Source of the DNA: Qingrenia yutianensis | GTDB taxonomy: Bacteria; Bacillota; Clostridia; UMGS1810 | Direction: 5' to 3' | Length of the DNA: 64,000 nucleotides | Assembly (NCBI RefSeq): GCF_014385105.1 | Contig: NZ_JACRTE010000009.1 | Coordinates: forward strand, 1 to 64,000 | Shown here: positions 36,392 to 46,700 of the stretch, piece by piece | How positions within the stretch are numbered: position 1 is the first letter of the stretch | How the letters are laid out: the number at the start of each line of letters is the position of its first letter | Notes under the pieces: generated by a model | Told to the model about the DNA's origin: nothing | What the model saw: the letters and a program-made list of their open reading frames with translations, nothing else | Databases searched by the model: none | Position numbers and translations under genes: made by a program

Positions 36392-39300
36392 ATGTGTAAG
36401 AAAATAATTTCATTGGTATTATGCATATTTACGCTTGCAAATGCCGCGGCAATAAGTGTCGCGGCGGCACATCTGCCGATAACCGAAACGCTCGAAACAC
36501 CGCTTGCGTGGGTTTGGTCGGACAGTTCTCTCGGGATTGACTCGTCGCTGAGATTGGCGCAGACACCCGAAGAATATGTTTTTTCGATGTCGGACGGTGC
36601 GGATAATAAAAAATATATCCTTTTAAAAAATGTCAACGCGAAAGAAAATGACGGATTTTTTGTGATGACCGACGGATATACCGAATACGGGATACCGTAT
36701 GATTCAAACAATTACAGCATTACAGATACCGACAAAAAAGGTACAAAAACTGCGGAAAGTCTTGTGTATGACCCTGAAAGAAGCGGATCTGTTGCACAAA
36801 GACTCAATGACGAAAGTTATATGGCGAAACATTTTCCGCATATGAAAGATTACATCAACACGCACACCTGGTACACCGAAAGAGGATGTAAAACCGAAAA
36901 TGGGTATGAAATTGAGCCTTACAAAACCGACTGCAAAATTTCGCTTTTGTCGCTTACGGAATATAAGGCGAATTTTGACAGAATAGGCTATAAACCGAAC
37001 GGCGAAGAAATGCAGTGGTGGCTGCGTTCGCCTCACGGAACATCGAAAGATTACGGTGTATGGGATTTTTTGACCGATGGAAGAATAAATTGCATACTTG
37101 ATGTCGGATCGACTTATTCAAGGCTCGTTGTGCGCCCGTGCTTTTATATAAGCGCAGATTTTTTCAGAAATGTTAAACTCGACACGCAAAATCTCGGCGG
37201 CGAAGTAAAAAAAGCAATTCTCGAAAACGTTACATACGAACAGGCGGAAAAAATATATTCCGATATTGAACTTTCGGATATAGGCTACGATGTTCACAAT
37301 ATTAGATTTGACAATCCGAGTTTAAAAAAGATTGGCAACAAAACGGTATTTAAAGCGTTTGTATCAAATCATTTGCGAAACGAGCAAACTTTTAAGCTTA
37401 TAGCGGCGGTTTGCGAAAACGGTGCTCTTGCGGAAATCAGCCAAACGGACTACACACTTTCGGGCAGCGAAAGCAGACGTGTCGTAAGCGTGAGTGCAGA
37501 TTTGAACAATGTGAAAGATTTATCCTCTGCCAAGATTAAAGTTTTCGCGTTTTTGGATTACAAAACCCTCATACCGCTTTCAAGCGTCGTTATGAACGGC
37601 GAAATTGACAAGCTTTTGGCGGCAGAACCCGAAAAATACGAAAAAGCGGAAATAACAATTCCCGACGCGTATCAAAATATCTACAATCAAGAGGACGCAT
37701 ATTTTGATGTTTCGGTTGTTTATGCCGGAAATTCTCAAAAAACATATACGGTGTCGTATACGTTTGACGATTGGAAAACGCAGACGGACGAGAATATCAC
37801 GGTGTCAGATATAGAAAACTTGAAAAAGCGCATTAAGGTAACAAACGCGCCGCTGGGCGAAAATGTTATCAAAATCAAACTCACCTCGGACGACGGCGAA
37901 AAAGCTCAAAAAGAAAGCAAATTTTCGGTGATAAAATTTTACACCGAAAAGCCGCTCGACAAATATTACAACGTTGCCACAGGTGAACCGTTTGATTGGT
38001 ATACCATTCCGAAAGATTATGTAACGCTTCTTAAAAATTTCGGATTTACCGCATTAAGAACCACACCGTCGTGGAATGTTGCCGAGAGGGAAAAAGGCAA
38101 GCTTGCAATAGCTGAAAATTCAAACGCTGCAAACAATATCGAAACGTATGTTGAAAACGGCATAAACGTTTCAACGCTTACTGTGGGATACGGCAATAAA
38201 TATTATACCCATAATACCGCAACATCGCGGCCTGATATGCAGCCGCCGATAGAAAAAGATGAAATCGACGCTTTTGCAAATTACGCCGCAAACGTTCCGT
38301 CGCTTTTGAAATCGAAAGACGGAAAAACACTTTCGTTTAAACGCTATGAAATTTGGAACGAACCCAATATTTCCACATATTGGGGATATGAAGAGGGCAG
38401 CGTTCCCGATCCGATACAGTATGTATATATGTTAAATCATACGGCTGCAAAAATAAAGCAAGCCAACCCCGATGTAATCATTGCGGCAGGTGCACTTGCG
38501 GCAGGCAATATGAACGATTACACCGACCACCAAAATTATCTTAACATTATGTACGACTTGGGAATGTTGAAATATGCGGACGAATACTCGTTCCACCCAT
38601 ATATGTACCCCAAAAATCCAGATACGGGCTACCGCTCGAACGGCGTGAGCGTAAGCATTACAAACGATTATGTTTACAACCTCAATTCACGTTACCTTGC
38701 ACCGCGCAAAGCGCACGGCGGCTGGATTGAAGCGGCAGTTTCCGAAGTCGGCTGGTCAACATATGTTGATTCCTCAAATATGAACGAAATATATGACGGA
38801 ATGGGCAGAAGCGGCACAAGCGAGGACGACCAGGCAATATTTATAATCAAAGCGCTTGTGTATAATAATTACCTTGATATAAGCCATACCGATGTTTTTA
38901 CTGCTTATGACAGAGGCACCGATATAAATTATGTCGAACACAATTTCGGATTTATCCGAAACGATTACAGTGTAAAACCTGCCGGATATGCGCTTTCGCA
39001 GTACAATAACACCTGTTCGTCGGCGCAGTATATCGGCAGAGTCGAAATAGCCGAAAATGTTTACGGCTATGTGTATCAGAGCCTTACAAAACCGTTTATG
39101 ATAGTGTGGAAAAAGATGATGAACGCTAAAACCGAAACACCGTATACATACACACTTCCGAGCGGTGCGCGCGCCGAGGATATGTTCGGCAATGCGATAA
39201 GCGGCGAAAATATCAAAATCGGCACAGAGCCGGTTTACATCTACGATATACCGCTCACGCTTGTTAAAGACGCATTTGACGATTTATCGCTTGACGCGTT

Positions 39301-40105
39301 TAAGGATTTCTCGGCATACAGCACATACAAGGCAAAACTTGACAGTTATATTGCACTTAACACAATGCCGACGGCAGAAAGACAGCTTGAAATGCTTAAC
39401 GATTTGTATGCATTTGGCAAGGCAGTGATAGCCGAGAAAAAATCTAATCCGTCGATTATGGACAACAACGATTTTATGTACGCATTGTTTGAGGTTTACC
39501 AAGCTACCAAACGAATGGCGGCGGCATATGCAATGTATGACGCGAAATACGAAACGTCCGATTCGGCGGTGGAAAGCTTAAACGCGGCGATACTTGCAAA
39601 AAAAGATAATCAGTCCGAAACCTCGCTTTTGTTTACCGATGCGATAATGCGTTACGCAAAACGTTATAACAAAACGGCAAACGAGGTAAGGCAAGCTGAA
39701 AACTTTACGGGCAAAACGGGATTTACCGCAATGAATGATTATCTTGCAAAAAATCTCTGCTCGTGGGCAAACGAGATTATGAAAACAGAAAATGTTGATA
39801 TATCGCGTGCGCTTTTGCCGTATGCAAAATCGAAGATAGAAACAAACGCAAATGAAAGTTATGTTGTAAGCTTTACGCTTGACAGTATGCTTACCGTTCC
39901 GTTTAATTCGCTTGTGTATATCACAGATGAAAACGGAATTGCAAAAAGCGGCAAGCAGCCGCTCAATGTGGAGGCAAACTCAGGCGCAAGCGCAGATATA
40001 ACAGGAAATTCCGTAAGTACCGCCGGTGAATATACGTATTACATCGCGGTTGAGAATAACGGAAAAGTAACTATTAAACAACCGTTTACGCTGACGGTTA
40101 AATAA
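36392..40105 (+). CDS. Large secreted clan-A glycoside hydrolase with N-terminal DUF6273-like module
   Basis: A 1237-residue secreted protein. Order: signal peptide (1-25); DUF6273-like module (about 55-265, with YILLKNVNAKENDGFFVM, WWLRSPHG and VVRPCFYIS); two beta-sandwich modules (about 300-510); a TIM-barrel glycosidase (about 520-950) with acid/base Glu657 in EIWNEPNIS and nucleophile Glu785 in VSEVGWSTY, the clan GH-A pattern, closest in feel to GH39/GH5-like xylosidases or mannanases; a helical domain (about 960-1140, with TSLLFTDAIMRYAKRYN); and a final beta domain. No SLH or sortase signal is seen. It follows the binding protein by 24 bases. The exact family and substrate need profile searches. 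Confidence 0.85.
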   Translation: MCKKIISLVLCIFTLANAAAISVAAAHLPITETLETPLAWVWSDSSLGIDSSLRLAQTPEEYVFSMSDGADNKKYILLKNVNAKENDGFFVMTDGYTEYGIPYDSNNYSITDTDKKGTKTAESLVYDPERSGSVAQRLNDESYMAKHFPHMKDYINTHTWYTERGCKTENGYEIEPYKTDCKISLLSLTEYKANFDRIGYKPNGEEMQWWLRSPHGTSKDYGVWDFLTDGRINCILDVGSTYSRLVVRPCFYISADFFRNVKLDTQNLGGEVKKAILENVTYEQAEKIYSDIELSDIGYDVHNIRFDNPSLKKIGNKTVFKAFVSNHLRNEQTFKLIAAVCENGALAEISQTDYTLSGSESRRVVSVSADLNNVKDLSSAKIKVFAFLDYKTLIPLSSVVMNGEIDKLLAAEPEKYEKAEITIPDAYQNIYNQEDAYFDVSVVYAGNSQKTYTVSYTFDDWKTQTDENITVSDIENLKKRIKVTNAPLGENVIKIKLTSDDGEKAQKESKFSVIKFYTEKPLDKYYNVATGEPFDWYTIPKDYVTLLKNFGFTALRTTPSWNVAEREKGKLAIAENSNAANNIETYVENGINVSTLTVGYGNKYYTHNTATSRPDMQPPIEKDEIDAFANYAANVPSLLKSKDGKTLSFKRYEIWNEPNISTYWGYEEGSVPDPIQYVYMLNHTAAKIKQANPDVIIAAGALAAGNMNDYTDHQNYLNIMYDLGMLKYADEYSFHPYMYPKNPDTGYRSNGVSVSITNDYVYNLNSRYLAPRKAHGGWIEAAVSEVGWSTYVDSSNMNEIYDGMGRSGTSEDDQAIFIIKALVYNNYLDISHTDVFTAYDRGTDINYVEHNFGFIRNDYSVKPAGYALSQYNNTCSSAQYIGRVEIAENVYGYVYQSLTKPFMIVWKKMMNAKTETPYTYTLPSGARAEDMFGNAISGENIKIGTEPVYIYDIPLTLVKDAFDDLSLDAFKDFSAYSTYKAKLDSYIALNTMPTAERQLEMLNDLYAFGKAVIAEKKSNPSIMDNNDFMYALFEVYQATKRMAAAYAMYDAKYETSDSAVESLNAAILAKKDNQSETSLLFTDAIMRYAKRYNKTANEVRQAENFTGKTGFTAMNDYLAKNLCSWANEIMKTENVDISRALLPYAKSKIETNANESYVVSFTLDSMLTVPFNSLVYITDENGIAKSGKQPLNVEANSGASADITGNSVSTAGEYTYYIAVENNGKVTIKQPFTLTVK

Positions 40106-40125
40106 AAAGAAAGGTGAATAAAATT

Positions 40126-42534
40126 ATGAAAAAACTAATCTCATTATTTTTGTGCATCTTGATGGCATTATCCGTTGCGGCACCGGCTTTTGCCGCGACA
40201 ACAGATTTGACAGAAGAAGAAATGAACGGTTTAACGACGCCGGTCAGCAATGTACCTTCAACTGAAGGCTTTATGGTTAATGGTGTTAATACAATGATTG
40301 CCGACACACCCGCAAAATATATATTTAAACCTGCAAGCAGCGACACAAAATCTTATATTTTGCTTAAAAATGTAAATGCCGGTGAAAATGACGGATATTT
40401 TGTAATGGTTCAAGACGGCGGTTTAAGGGCTGATACTGCCGATAGCGCTATCGCAAAATTAAAAAAAGTTTATCCCGGCACTTCTTCCGACGGAACTACA
40501 CAAGCACCTACCGTTGTTTTTGACAAAGATGACAAAAAATCCATTGCATATTATTTGAATACTTCGGATTATATTGACGCTCAATTTCCTGTAATGAAAG
40601 ATTACATCAATGACCATACTTGGTACACAGAGGGTACTCGTGGGAATGAGATAAAGCCTTATAAAACCAATGCTAAAATCGCTTTGCCTTCGGTAACAGA
40701 ATATAAAGCTAACGTTGACAGAATTGGTGTAAACAGTGTCGCGAAAGGTCAATCGTCAGCATTTAGTCCTGTTCACTTTATGCTCAGAACCGCACATCCC
40801 GGTTGGATAGACTCTAAACATACATCGAGTAAATATACAACCAAGGCAGTTTGGCTTGCAAAAAACAATACTGACGGTACTCTGCAAATGCAAAACGGCG
40901 TTGCGGTATTTTATTGGCAGACTGTAGAACGTCCTTGCTTCTATCTCAGCAAAGACTTCTTTAGAAACGTTAAGCTTGATATGTCGCTTTTAACAACGGC
41001 GGACAGTGAAGCGGCAAAAATCATAAAAGAGATTGCAGCGGAAGAGGGCGGCATTGCCACATTAAAGAATGCCGGCTACACAGAAAGTGGCCTTGCTGAA
41101 TTAGGAATAGCGGTAGGTAATGTTAAAATTACATCGGCAGCAATCAGCGGCAGCGGCAAATGCGGCGAAACAATCACCGCAAACGTTGTAACGGAGGGTA
41201 CTGCGGATAAGACAGAATATGAGTGGTGCGGCGTTAAAGCAGACGGCACAAAAGTATTGCTTACTGATGATAAAACTTCTAAGACATACACAATAAAATT
41301 TGCAGACCTTGATTATGCGAAAATCACCTGCTTGGTTAACGTTTATAGCGGTACAACACTTTCGCAGTCAGCTTACGCAAACGAAATCACACTTGAAACA
41401 AAACCGACGTTTGAAAAAGCACCGTTAACAACAGGTACTTCTAACTGGAACTCCACAGCTGTTACAAATGCGGTTGCTACAACTGATGGAAAATATGACT
41501 TTGTTGTAGACGGAAAGGAATATATCCTTTTAAAAAGTGTTAATGCCGGCGAAAATGACGGTCAGTTTGTTACACTTGCCTCAAGTTTTCGTGATGAATC
41601 TATTAATTGGTACACAAATTATAATGAAGAAATAGGATTTATTTATGATCCGAAAGATGAAAAAAGCATTGCATACAAACTTAATACAAAACAATATTTT
41701 GATAAAGTTGTGCCTGCTAAAATGGCAGATTACGTAATTACGCACCGTTGGTGGAATGAAGCATTTGGCAGCTCGAATACAGGTTATCAATCTCAAGAAG
41801 CATATGCAACGGAAAGCAAGTTGGCTCTTTTGAGTTATACAGAGTATGTTGCAAATGCCGAGAGAATAGGATACAGTGATTTTGGAAGAAACGCATTGCT
41901 TAGAACACCTCAATACGATTGGAACTGCCCAAGATTGGGAAATCCGCGTGTTTTGATGATTTCAAATACTGAACAAAAGATTACTTGTTTGAATCCGACT
42001 TCCGGAAAACTTGCTAATTACGGCGGATGGCATTATAAAACGGTTGGTTTCTACCTCAATCCCGACTTCTTTGCAAATGTAAAGGTTGATTTCACACTTG
42101 CAAACACAGAAGTGGTTACGATTTTAAGAGAAAAACTTGCAGACAAAACAGTCGACGATCTTCGCAAAATAGGCTACTCGCTTACCGAAATCAAAGAGTT
42201 GTTCCCCGATAAGGTTGCCAACCTCGGCAAAATTGCAATGATTGATTTCAGCAAGGACGGCAACAATGTAAAATTCACTTGCGTGAACTTGTCGGACGGC
42301 AGCATCACATTCAAACCCGTTGCTGCGGTATACGCGTCAGACGCTATGGTTTGCTCGAATATCGGCGAAGAAATTACACTTGCGTCGGATGCAAGCAAAG
42401 ATGTAAATGTAACTTTGGACGTTGGAACATCAACTCCCGACACGCTCAAAGCTTTTGCTTGGAACGTTGCGACATTAACACCGTTTGCACCCTGCAAAAC
42501 TGTTAACTACGCCGCACTTGCTCCCGAAACCTGA
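40126..42534 (+). CDS. Secreted protein with two DUF6273-like modules; front half of an interrupted esterase protein
   Basis: An 802-residue secreted protein. Order: signal peptide (about 1-25, MKKLISLFLCILMALSVAAP); first DUF6273-like module (about 40-285, YILLKNVNAGENDGYFVMV, LRTAHPGWIDSKHT, ERPCFYLSKDFF); an Ig-like module (about 330-430); second DUF6273-like module (about 450-650, LRTPQYDWNCPR, FYLNPDFF); and a short beta module (about 690-795) ending FAWNVATLTPF. It stops at TGA 42532-42534, and the same frame continues open into a complete CE2/SGNH esterase (to 43584). So it is probably the front of a 1152-residue protein, broken by a nonsense codon or read through. Start 40126 is preferred over GTG 40114, which overlaps the binding site GAAAGG. 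The first 780 bases are closely copied at 43793-44568. Confidence 0.82.
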   Translation: MKKLISLFLCILMALSVAAPAFAATTDLTEEEMNGLTTPVSNVPSTEGFMVNGVNTMIADTPAKYIFKPASSDTKSYILLKNVNAGENDGYFVMVQDGGLRADTADSAIAKLKKVYPGTSSDGTTQAPTVVFDKDDKKSIAYYLNTSDYIDAQFPVMKDYINDHTWYTEGTRGNEIKPYKTNAKIALPSVTEYKANVDRIGVNSVAKGQSSAFSPVHFMLRTAHPGWIDSKHTSSKYTTKAVWLAKNNTDGTLQMQNGVAVFYWQTVERPCFYLSKDFFRNVKLDMSLLTTADSEAAKIIKEIAAEEGGIATLKNAGYTESGLAELGIAVGNVKITSAAISGSGKCGETITANVVTEGTADKTEYEWCGVKADGTKVLLTDDKTSKTYTIKFADLDYAKITCLVNVYSGTTLSQSAYANEITLETKPTFEKAPLTTGTSNWNSTAVTNAVATTDGKYDFVVDGKEYILLKSVNAGENDGQFVTLASSFRDESINWYTNYNEEIGFIYDPKDEKSIAYKLNTKQYFDKVVPAKMADYVITHRWWNEAFGSSNTGYQSQEAYATESKLALLSYTEYVANAERIGYSDFGRNALLRTPQYDWNCPRLGNPRVLMISNTEQKITCLNPTSGKLANYGGWHYKTVGFYLNPDFFANVKVDFTLANTEVVTILREKLADKTVDDLRKIGYSLTEIKELFPDKVANLGKIAMIDFSKDGNNVKFTCVNLSDGSITFKPVAAVYASDAMVCSNIGEEITLASDASKDVNVTLDVGTSTPDTLKAFAWNVATLTPFAPCKTVNYAALAPET
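40204..40980 (+). repeat. Duplicated DUF6273-like module, copy 1
   Basis: This stretch is highly similar at DNA level to 43793-44568, with long identical runs (for example TTTATCCCGGCACTTCT and TACATCAATGACCATACTTG in both). It points to a recent duplication or gene conversion between the two neighbouring genes. Confidence 0.85.
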
Positions 42535-43584
42535 ATTGCCCGGTCGAGTGACAACAGATTAACTTATTTCGGAAGATGGCAATTTGTTAAAAACGACGAC
42601 GAAACGACAAGCGCGCTGGCAAACTGGCACGACCCGTATGTTAAATTTAACTTTACGGGCACAAGCCTTGCCGCCGTGTTTGACGGCAGTGTTTCGGGCA
42701 AATGCACAATAGATGGAGCGGAAACGTCTTTTTCGGCAAACAACAATAGAGTAACCTTTGCAAGCGGTTTGGAAGATACAGAACACACTGCGGTTATTAA
42801 GGTTACAAGACCCGGCGGCAAAAGCGGTTTGAAATATGTTGAAACGTCGAAAGGCGGCAGTTTTACAAAAAGCGAAAAAGATAAAAAATACGTTCAGTTT
42901 ATAGGCGATTCAATTTCGGAGGCTTCAAGCAGTTACACATTTACAATTCCGAAAGAATATAACCTTGATTACTCGGTTATAGCGTACTCGGGTATCGCAC
43001 TTCAGGACGGCGCAGGCTGGTATTTCGGTTCAACGGGTACTATATGGCGTCCGACCTCCGATGATACTCCAAAGCTTAAACGCGAGGACTGCGTTGGTAT
43101 GGAAAGCGCATACTTCAGCGTGAAACGTCCCAAAGAGGCATACTACCTCGACGAAAACGGAGATTTGCATTACGACAACCCTGCGTTTGACGTTTCCTCC
43201 GACAACGCACCCGACGCGATTGTTATAGGCATCGGCACAAACGACAGTACATACATAAGAGATAACGTTGCGGGAGTTAACGGTGAGAATTTCACAAAAA
43301 CGTATATTGAATTTGTGACAAAGTTAAGCACTGTTTACCCGAACGCGCAGATTTACATCATAAGACCGTTTAACAATGTTGCCGAATACTCGCCGTTGTA
43401 CGACGATTTGAGAGCGGCGATTGTTAACGCGGTGAACGGACTTAAATCAAATGCCAACGTACATTATATTGATACAACTTCGTGGAACGTTGAAATAAGC
43501 GGTGATAAGGTTCACCCGAGTGAAAAAGGTTACGCGGATTTACGCGACTTGGTTTACAACGAAATTAAAAGTTCATTAAATTAA
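42535..43584 (+). CDS. CE2-type SGNH esterase module, downstream of an in-frame UGA
   Basis: Reading on in frame after the TGA at 42532 gives 349 open codons. They encode an N-terminal jelly roll of carbohydrate esterase family 2 (from RLTYFGRWQFV) and an SGNH hydrolase domain with an intact catalytic outline: GDSISEASS (nucleophile Ser), GIGTNDS (block III Gly-Asn) and DKVHPSEKGYADL (catalytic Asp/His). Such enzymes deacetylate xylan, mannan or pectin. No ATG follows the stop, and the first possible start, GTG 42676, lacks a ribosome binding site and would cut the jelly roll. It has no signal peptide of its own. It is therefore either the dead 3' half of the gene at 40126 or made by stop-codon readthrough. 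Trp (TGG) is the likely original codon. Confidence 0.75.
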   Translation: MARSSDNRLTYFGRWQFVKNDDETTSALANWHDPYVKFNFTGTSLAAVFDGSVSGKCTIDGAETSFSANNNRVTFASGLEDTEHTAVIKVTRPGGKSGLKYVETSKGGSFTKSEKDKKYVQFIGDSISEASSSYTFTIPKEYNLDYSVIAYSGIALQDGAGWYFGSTGTIWRPTSDDTPKLKREDCVGMESAYFSVKRPKEAYYLDENGDLHYDNPAFDVSSDNAPDAIVIGIGTNDSTYIRDNVAGVNGENFTKTYIEFVTKLSTVYPNAQIYIIRPFNNVAEYSPLYDDLRAAIVNAVNGLKSNANVHYIDTTSWNVEISGDKVHPSEKGYADLRDLVYNEIKSSLN

Positions 43585-43587
43585 AAT

Positions 43588-43616
43588 TTGAAAAAAGCTT
43601 TATTTTGTATTATAAT
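43588..43616 (+). promoter_or_regulatory. Internal sigma-A promoter before the 1021-residue surface protein
   Basis: TTGAAA (43588-43593) and TATAAT (43611-43616) are 17 bases apart, starting three bases after the esterase stop. It gives the second half of the locus its own transcription start. Confidence 0.75.
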
Positions 43617-43638
43617 AAGGCTTGACGGCAAAACACAA

Positions 43639-43682
43639 CGGCATATACGGCAGGTAAGGCTTTATCTGCCGTATACGTGCCG
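43639..43682 (+). other. Leader hairpin in the 5' UTR of the gene at 43715
   Basis: CGGCA-TATACGGCAG (43639-43653) pairs with CTGCCGTATA-CG-TGCCG (43666-43682) with a 2-base bulge and 12-base loop. No T-run follows, so it is less likely a terminator than an RNA-stabilising or regulatory leader structure. Confidence 0.6.
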
Positions 43683-43714
43683 AATAAAATTTTGCAGACG
43701 AAAGGCGAAATTAT

Positions 43715-46700
43715 ATGAAAAAAATATTATCATTATTATTATGCATCATGATTTTCGTTTCGGTTATTCCTCCGGCTTTTGCAACGGCGGTTGATTTGAC
43801 CGACGAGGAAATTAACGGTTTAACGACACCGGTCAAAAATGTGGCTTCAACTGCCGACTTTAGAGTTGATGGTGTTAACACAATGATTGCCGACACACCT
43901 ACAAAGTATTTGTTTAAACCTGCGAGCGGCGACGAAAAGACATACATTTTACTTAAAAATGTCAACGCAGATGAAAGTGACGGATATTTTGTAATGGTTC
44001 AAGACGGCGGTTTAAAGGCTGATTCTGCCGATAGCGCTATCGCAAAATTAAGAAAAGTTTATCCCGGCACTTCTGCCGACGGAACTACACAAGCACCTAC
44101 CGTTGTTTTTGACAAAGATAACGAAAAATCCGTTGCATATTATTTGAATACTTCGGATTATATCGACACTCAATTTCCTGTAATGAAAGATTACATCAAT
44201 GACCATACTTGGTACACGGAAGGTACTACTAAAAACGAGGTAAATCCTTATAAAACCGACGCAAAAATCGCTTTGCCTTCGGTAACGGAATATAAAGCTA
44301 ACGTTGACAGAATCGGTGTAAACAGTGTCGCGAAAGGTCAATCGTCGACATTTAGTCCCGTTCACTTTATGCTCAGAACCGCACATCCCGGTTGGATAGA
44401 CTCTAAACATACATCGAGTAAATATACAACCAAGGCTGTTTGGCTTGCAAAAAACAATAAAGGCACTTTAACTATGCAGAACGAATCTGCGGTGTTTTAT
44501 TGGCAGAATGTAGAACGTCCGTGCTTCTATTTGAACGAAGATTTTTTCAAAAATGTGAAGATTGACGAAAGTTACTTCACAGACGACGCGCTTGTTACCG
44601 AAATAATTAAGGGTTTTGACGTTGATACTCTCAAAAATGCAGGGTACAGTGACGCTCTTTTGGTAAAACTCGGAATTTTGAAAGGTTCTACCGAGATTGC
44701 AACCCTCACTGTTGACGGCGAAACGCAGGTCGGCTGCACTCTTTCGGCTGAATATGAGCTTGCAGACGGTTTTGAACAGTCGGAATATACAAAATTTTCG
44801 TGGGAATATTCCGACACACAGGACGGCGGTTTTACTGCCATTGACGGTGCGGATAAAAAATATTTTACCGTTACCGCAAATTTGAACAAGAAATATGTGC
44901 GTGTTAACGTTACGCTTGGAAATATAGACGGACAGGGCGAAACGTATACATCGGACGCGGTGTATATTGAAACTTTGCCGCCGGTTATCGAAAACGTTAA
45001 AATAAGCGGTGAAGCTTTCACCGGCGGAAAGCTTACGGTTAGCTTTGACACCGTAAGCGGTGCGCCCGATATGACAAAATCGCGCGTTATATGGTATTGG
45101 TCGGACGAAAAAGACGGTGAATTTACCGTAATTGACGGCGAAAACGGCTTTGAATACACAATCGGCGACGAATACGGCGACAAATACATCACCGCGGCGG
45201 TTATTCCGGCAAACGTTTATGAAATTTTCGGCGACGAAGTAAGAAGCGAAGACGTTTTGAGAGTTATCACGGCGGTTGATGAATCGAAACTCGAAACAAA
45301 ACTTACAAACGTTTATTCAACACCGAAAGATATAACAATCATCGACACCGCATCACCGTCGAAATATACATTTAAAATTGCGGAGGGTGTAACCACTGCG
45401 GACGGCAAAGCCGACAAAAAATCTTACATACTTCTTAAAAGCGTAAACGCAAAGGAAGACGACGGATATTTTGTTATGCTTGATGACGGCGGAGTTGATA
45501 CAACCGAAGAAGGTTCGGCGGTAAACGAGCTTAAAAAATACTACCCTGGCACATACAGCGGCACAGACGCGGCTATTATCGCGAAAAACTACGAAATGCC
45601 GACAAGAACGTTTGATGCGTCAAACAAAAAATCGATTGCGTATTACTTGAACCGCGACGAATATATGAAAGCGCAGTTCCCCGTTATGCACGAGGGCGGC
45701 TATATAAAAGACCATACTTGGTACACCGAAGCCGGAATTTTGGAGAGCGGCGAGGTTGCTTATGCGTCAAAGAGCAAATTAGCGCTTATTTCGGTTACTG
45801 AATATTTGCAGAATGTTGAAAGAATAGGCACAGTAGGCGCGTCGAGAAAATGGAGTGTTACAAACTTCCAGACGAGAACTCCCCATCCGACGGTTGCAAC
45901 CGCAAAACATACAAGCAGCACATACACCGTACCGGCAACTTGGCTTGTATCATCAGGCAAATCATTCCAGGCGCAGGGCGTTGTTTACATTTGGCAGACG
46001 CTCGAACGACCCGTATTCTATCTTGATAAAAGCTTCTTTAAAAATGTTAAAATAGAGGCAGGCGCAAACAGTGCGGTTGCGGACGTTTTGAAAGAAATTA
46101 TGCCGTATGAGGATATGCTCAAAATGGGTTATACAAAAGATGAGCTTACAAAAATGGGCATTTCCGAAAACTATCCCACAGGCAAAAATGCGGTTATAAA
46201 GGGGCATTTGGCGTCGGGAGATGTAGTTTATGCAGACTATGATTTTTTGCATACGGGCGCAGACGGCAAAGAGGGCGCAACGCAATATCAGTGGTATATT
46301 TCAAACGGTGACGGTTTTGAAAAAATCGACGGCGCAACAGGCGAAACATATGTTTTGACCGATAATGAAATCGGCAAAACCATAAAGGTTGAAATTACAC
46401 CGCACGACACCGACGGGAATATGGCAAAAACAATTTCGGCAGAGGGCGCGTTTAAAGTTTCGCCGAGTGCGGATATAAGCTTTACGGGCGCGGACATCGG
46501 CGGAATAACAAATATCGACACGGTGACAAGCATAAATGCGTCGTTTGCGGTAAATGCAAAATCGGCGGTTAATGTGCGTTTTTATGTGGGTGTTTATGAC
46601 AAAGAGACAAACAAATGCGTTGCGATAAACAATCCGACAGATACTGCTCTTTCCATCGGAAACAGCATTTATCCCGTAACGCTCGGCGGAATTAAAGCGT

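Noticed and set aside
42532..42580. Selenocysteine or reassigned UGA codon at the split esterase gene
   Set aside because: TGA ends several clear genes in the window (for example 1390, 4678, 5446, 8968, 34769), so it is a normal stop. No convincing SECIS-like hairpin follows the codon; the best pairing is short and interrupted.
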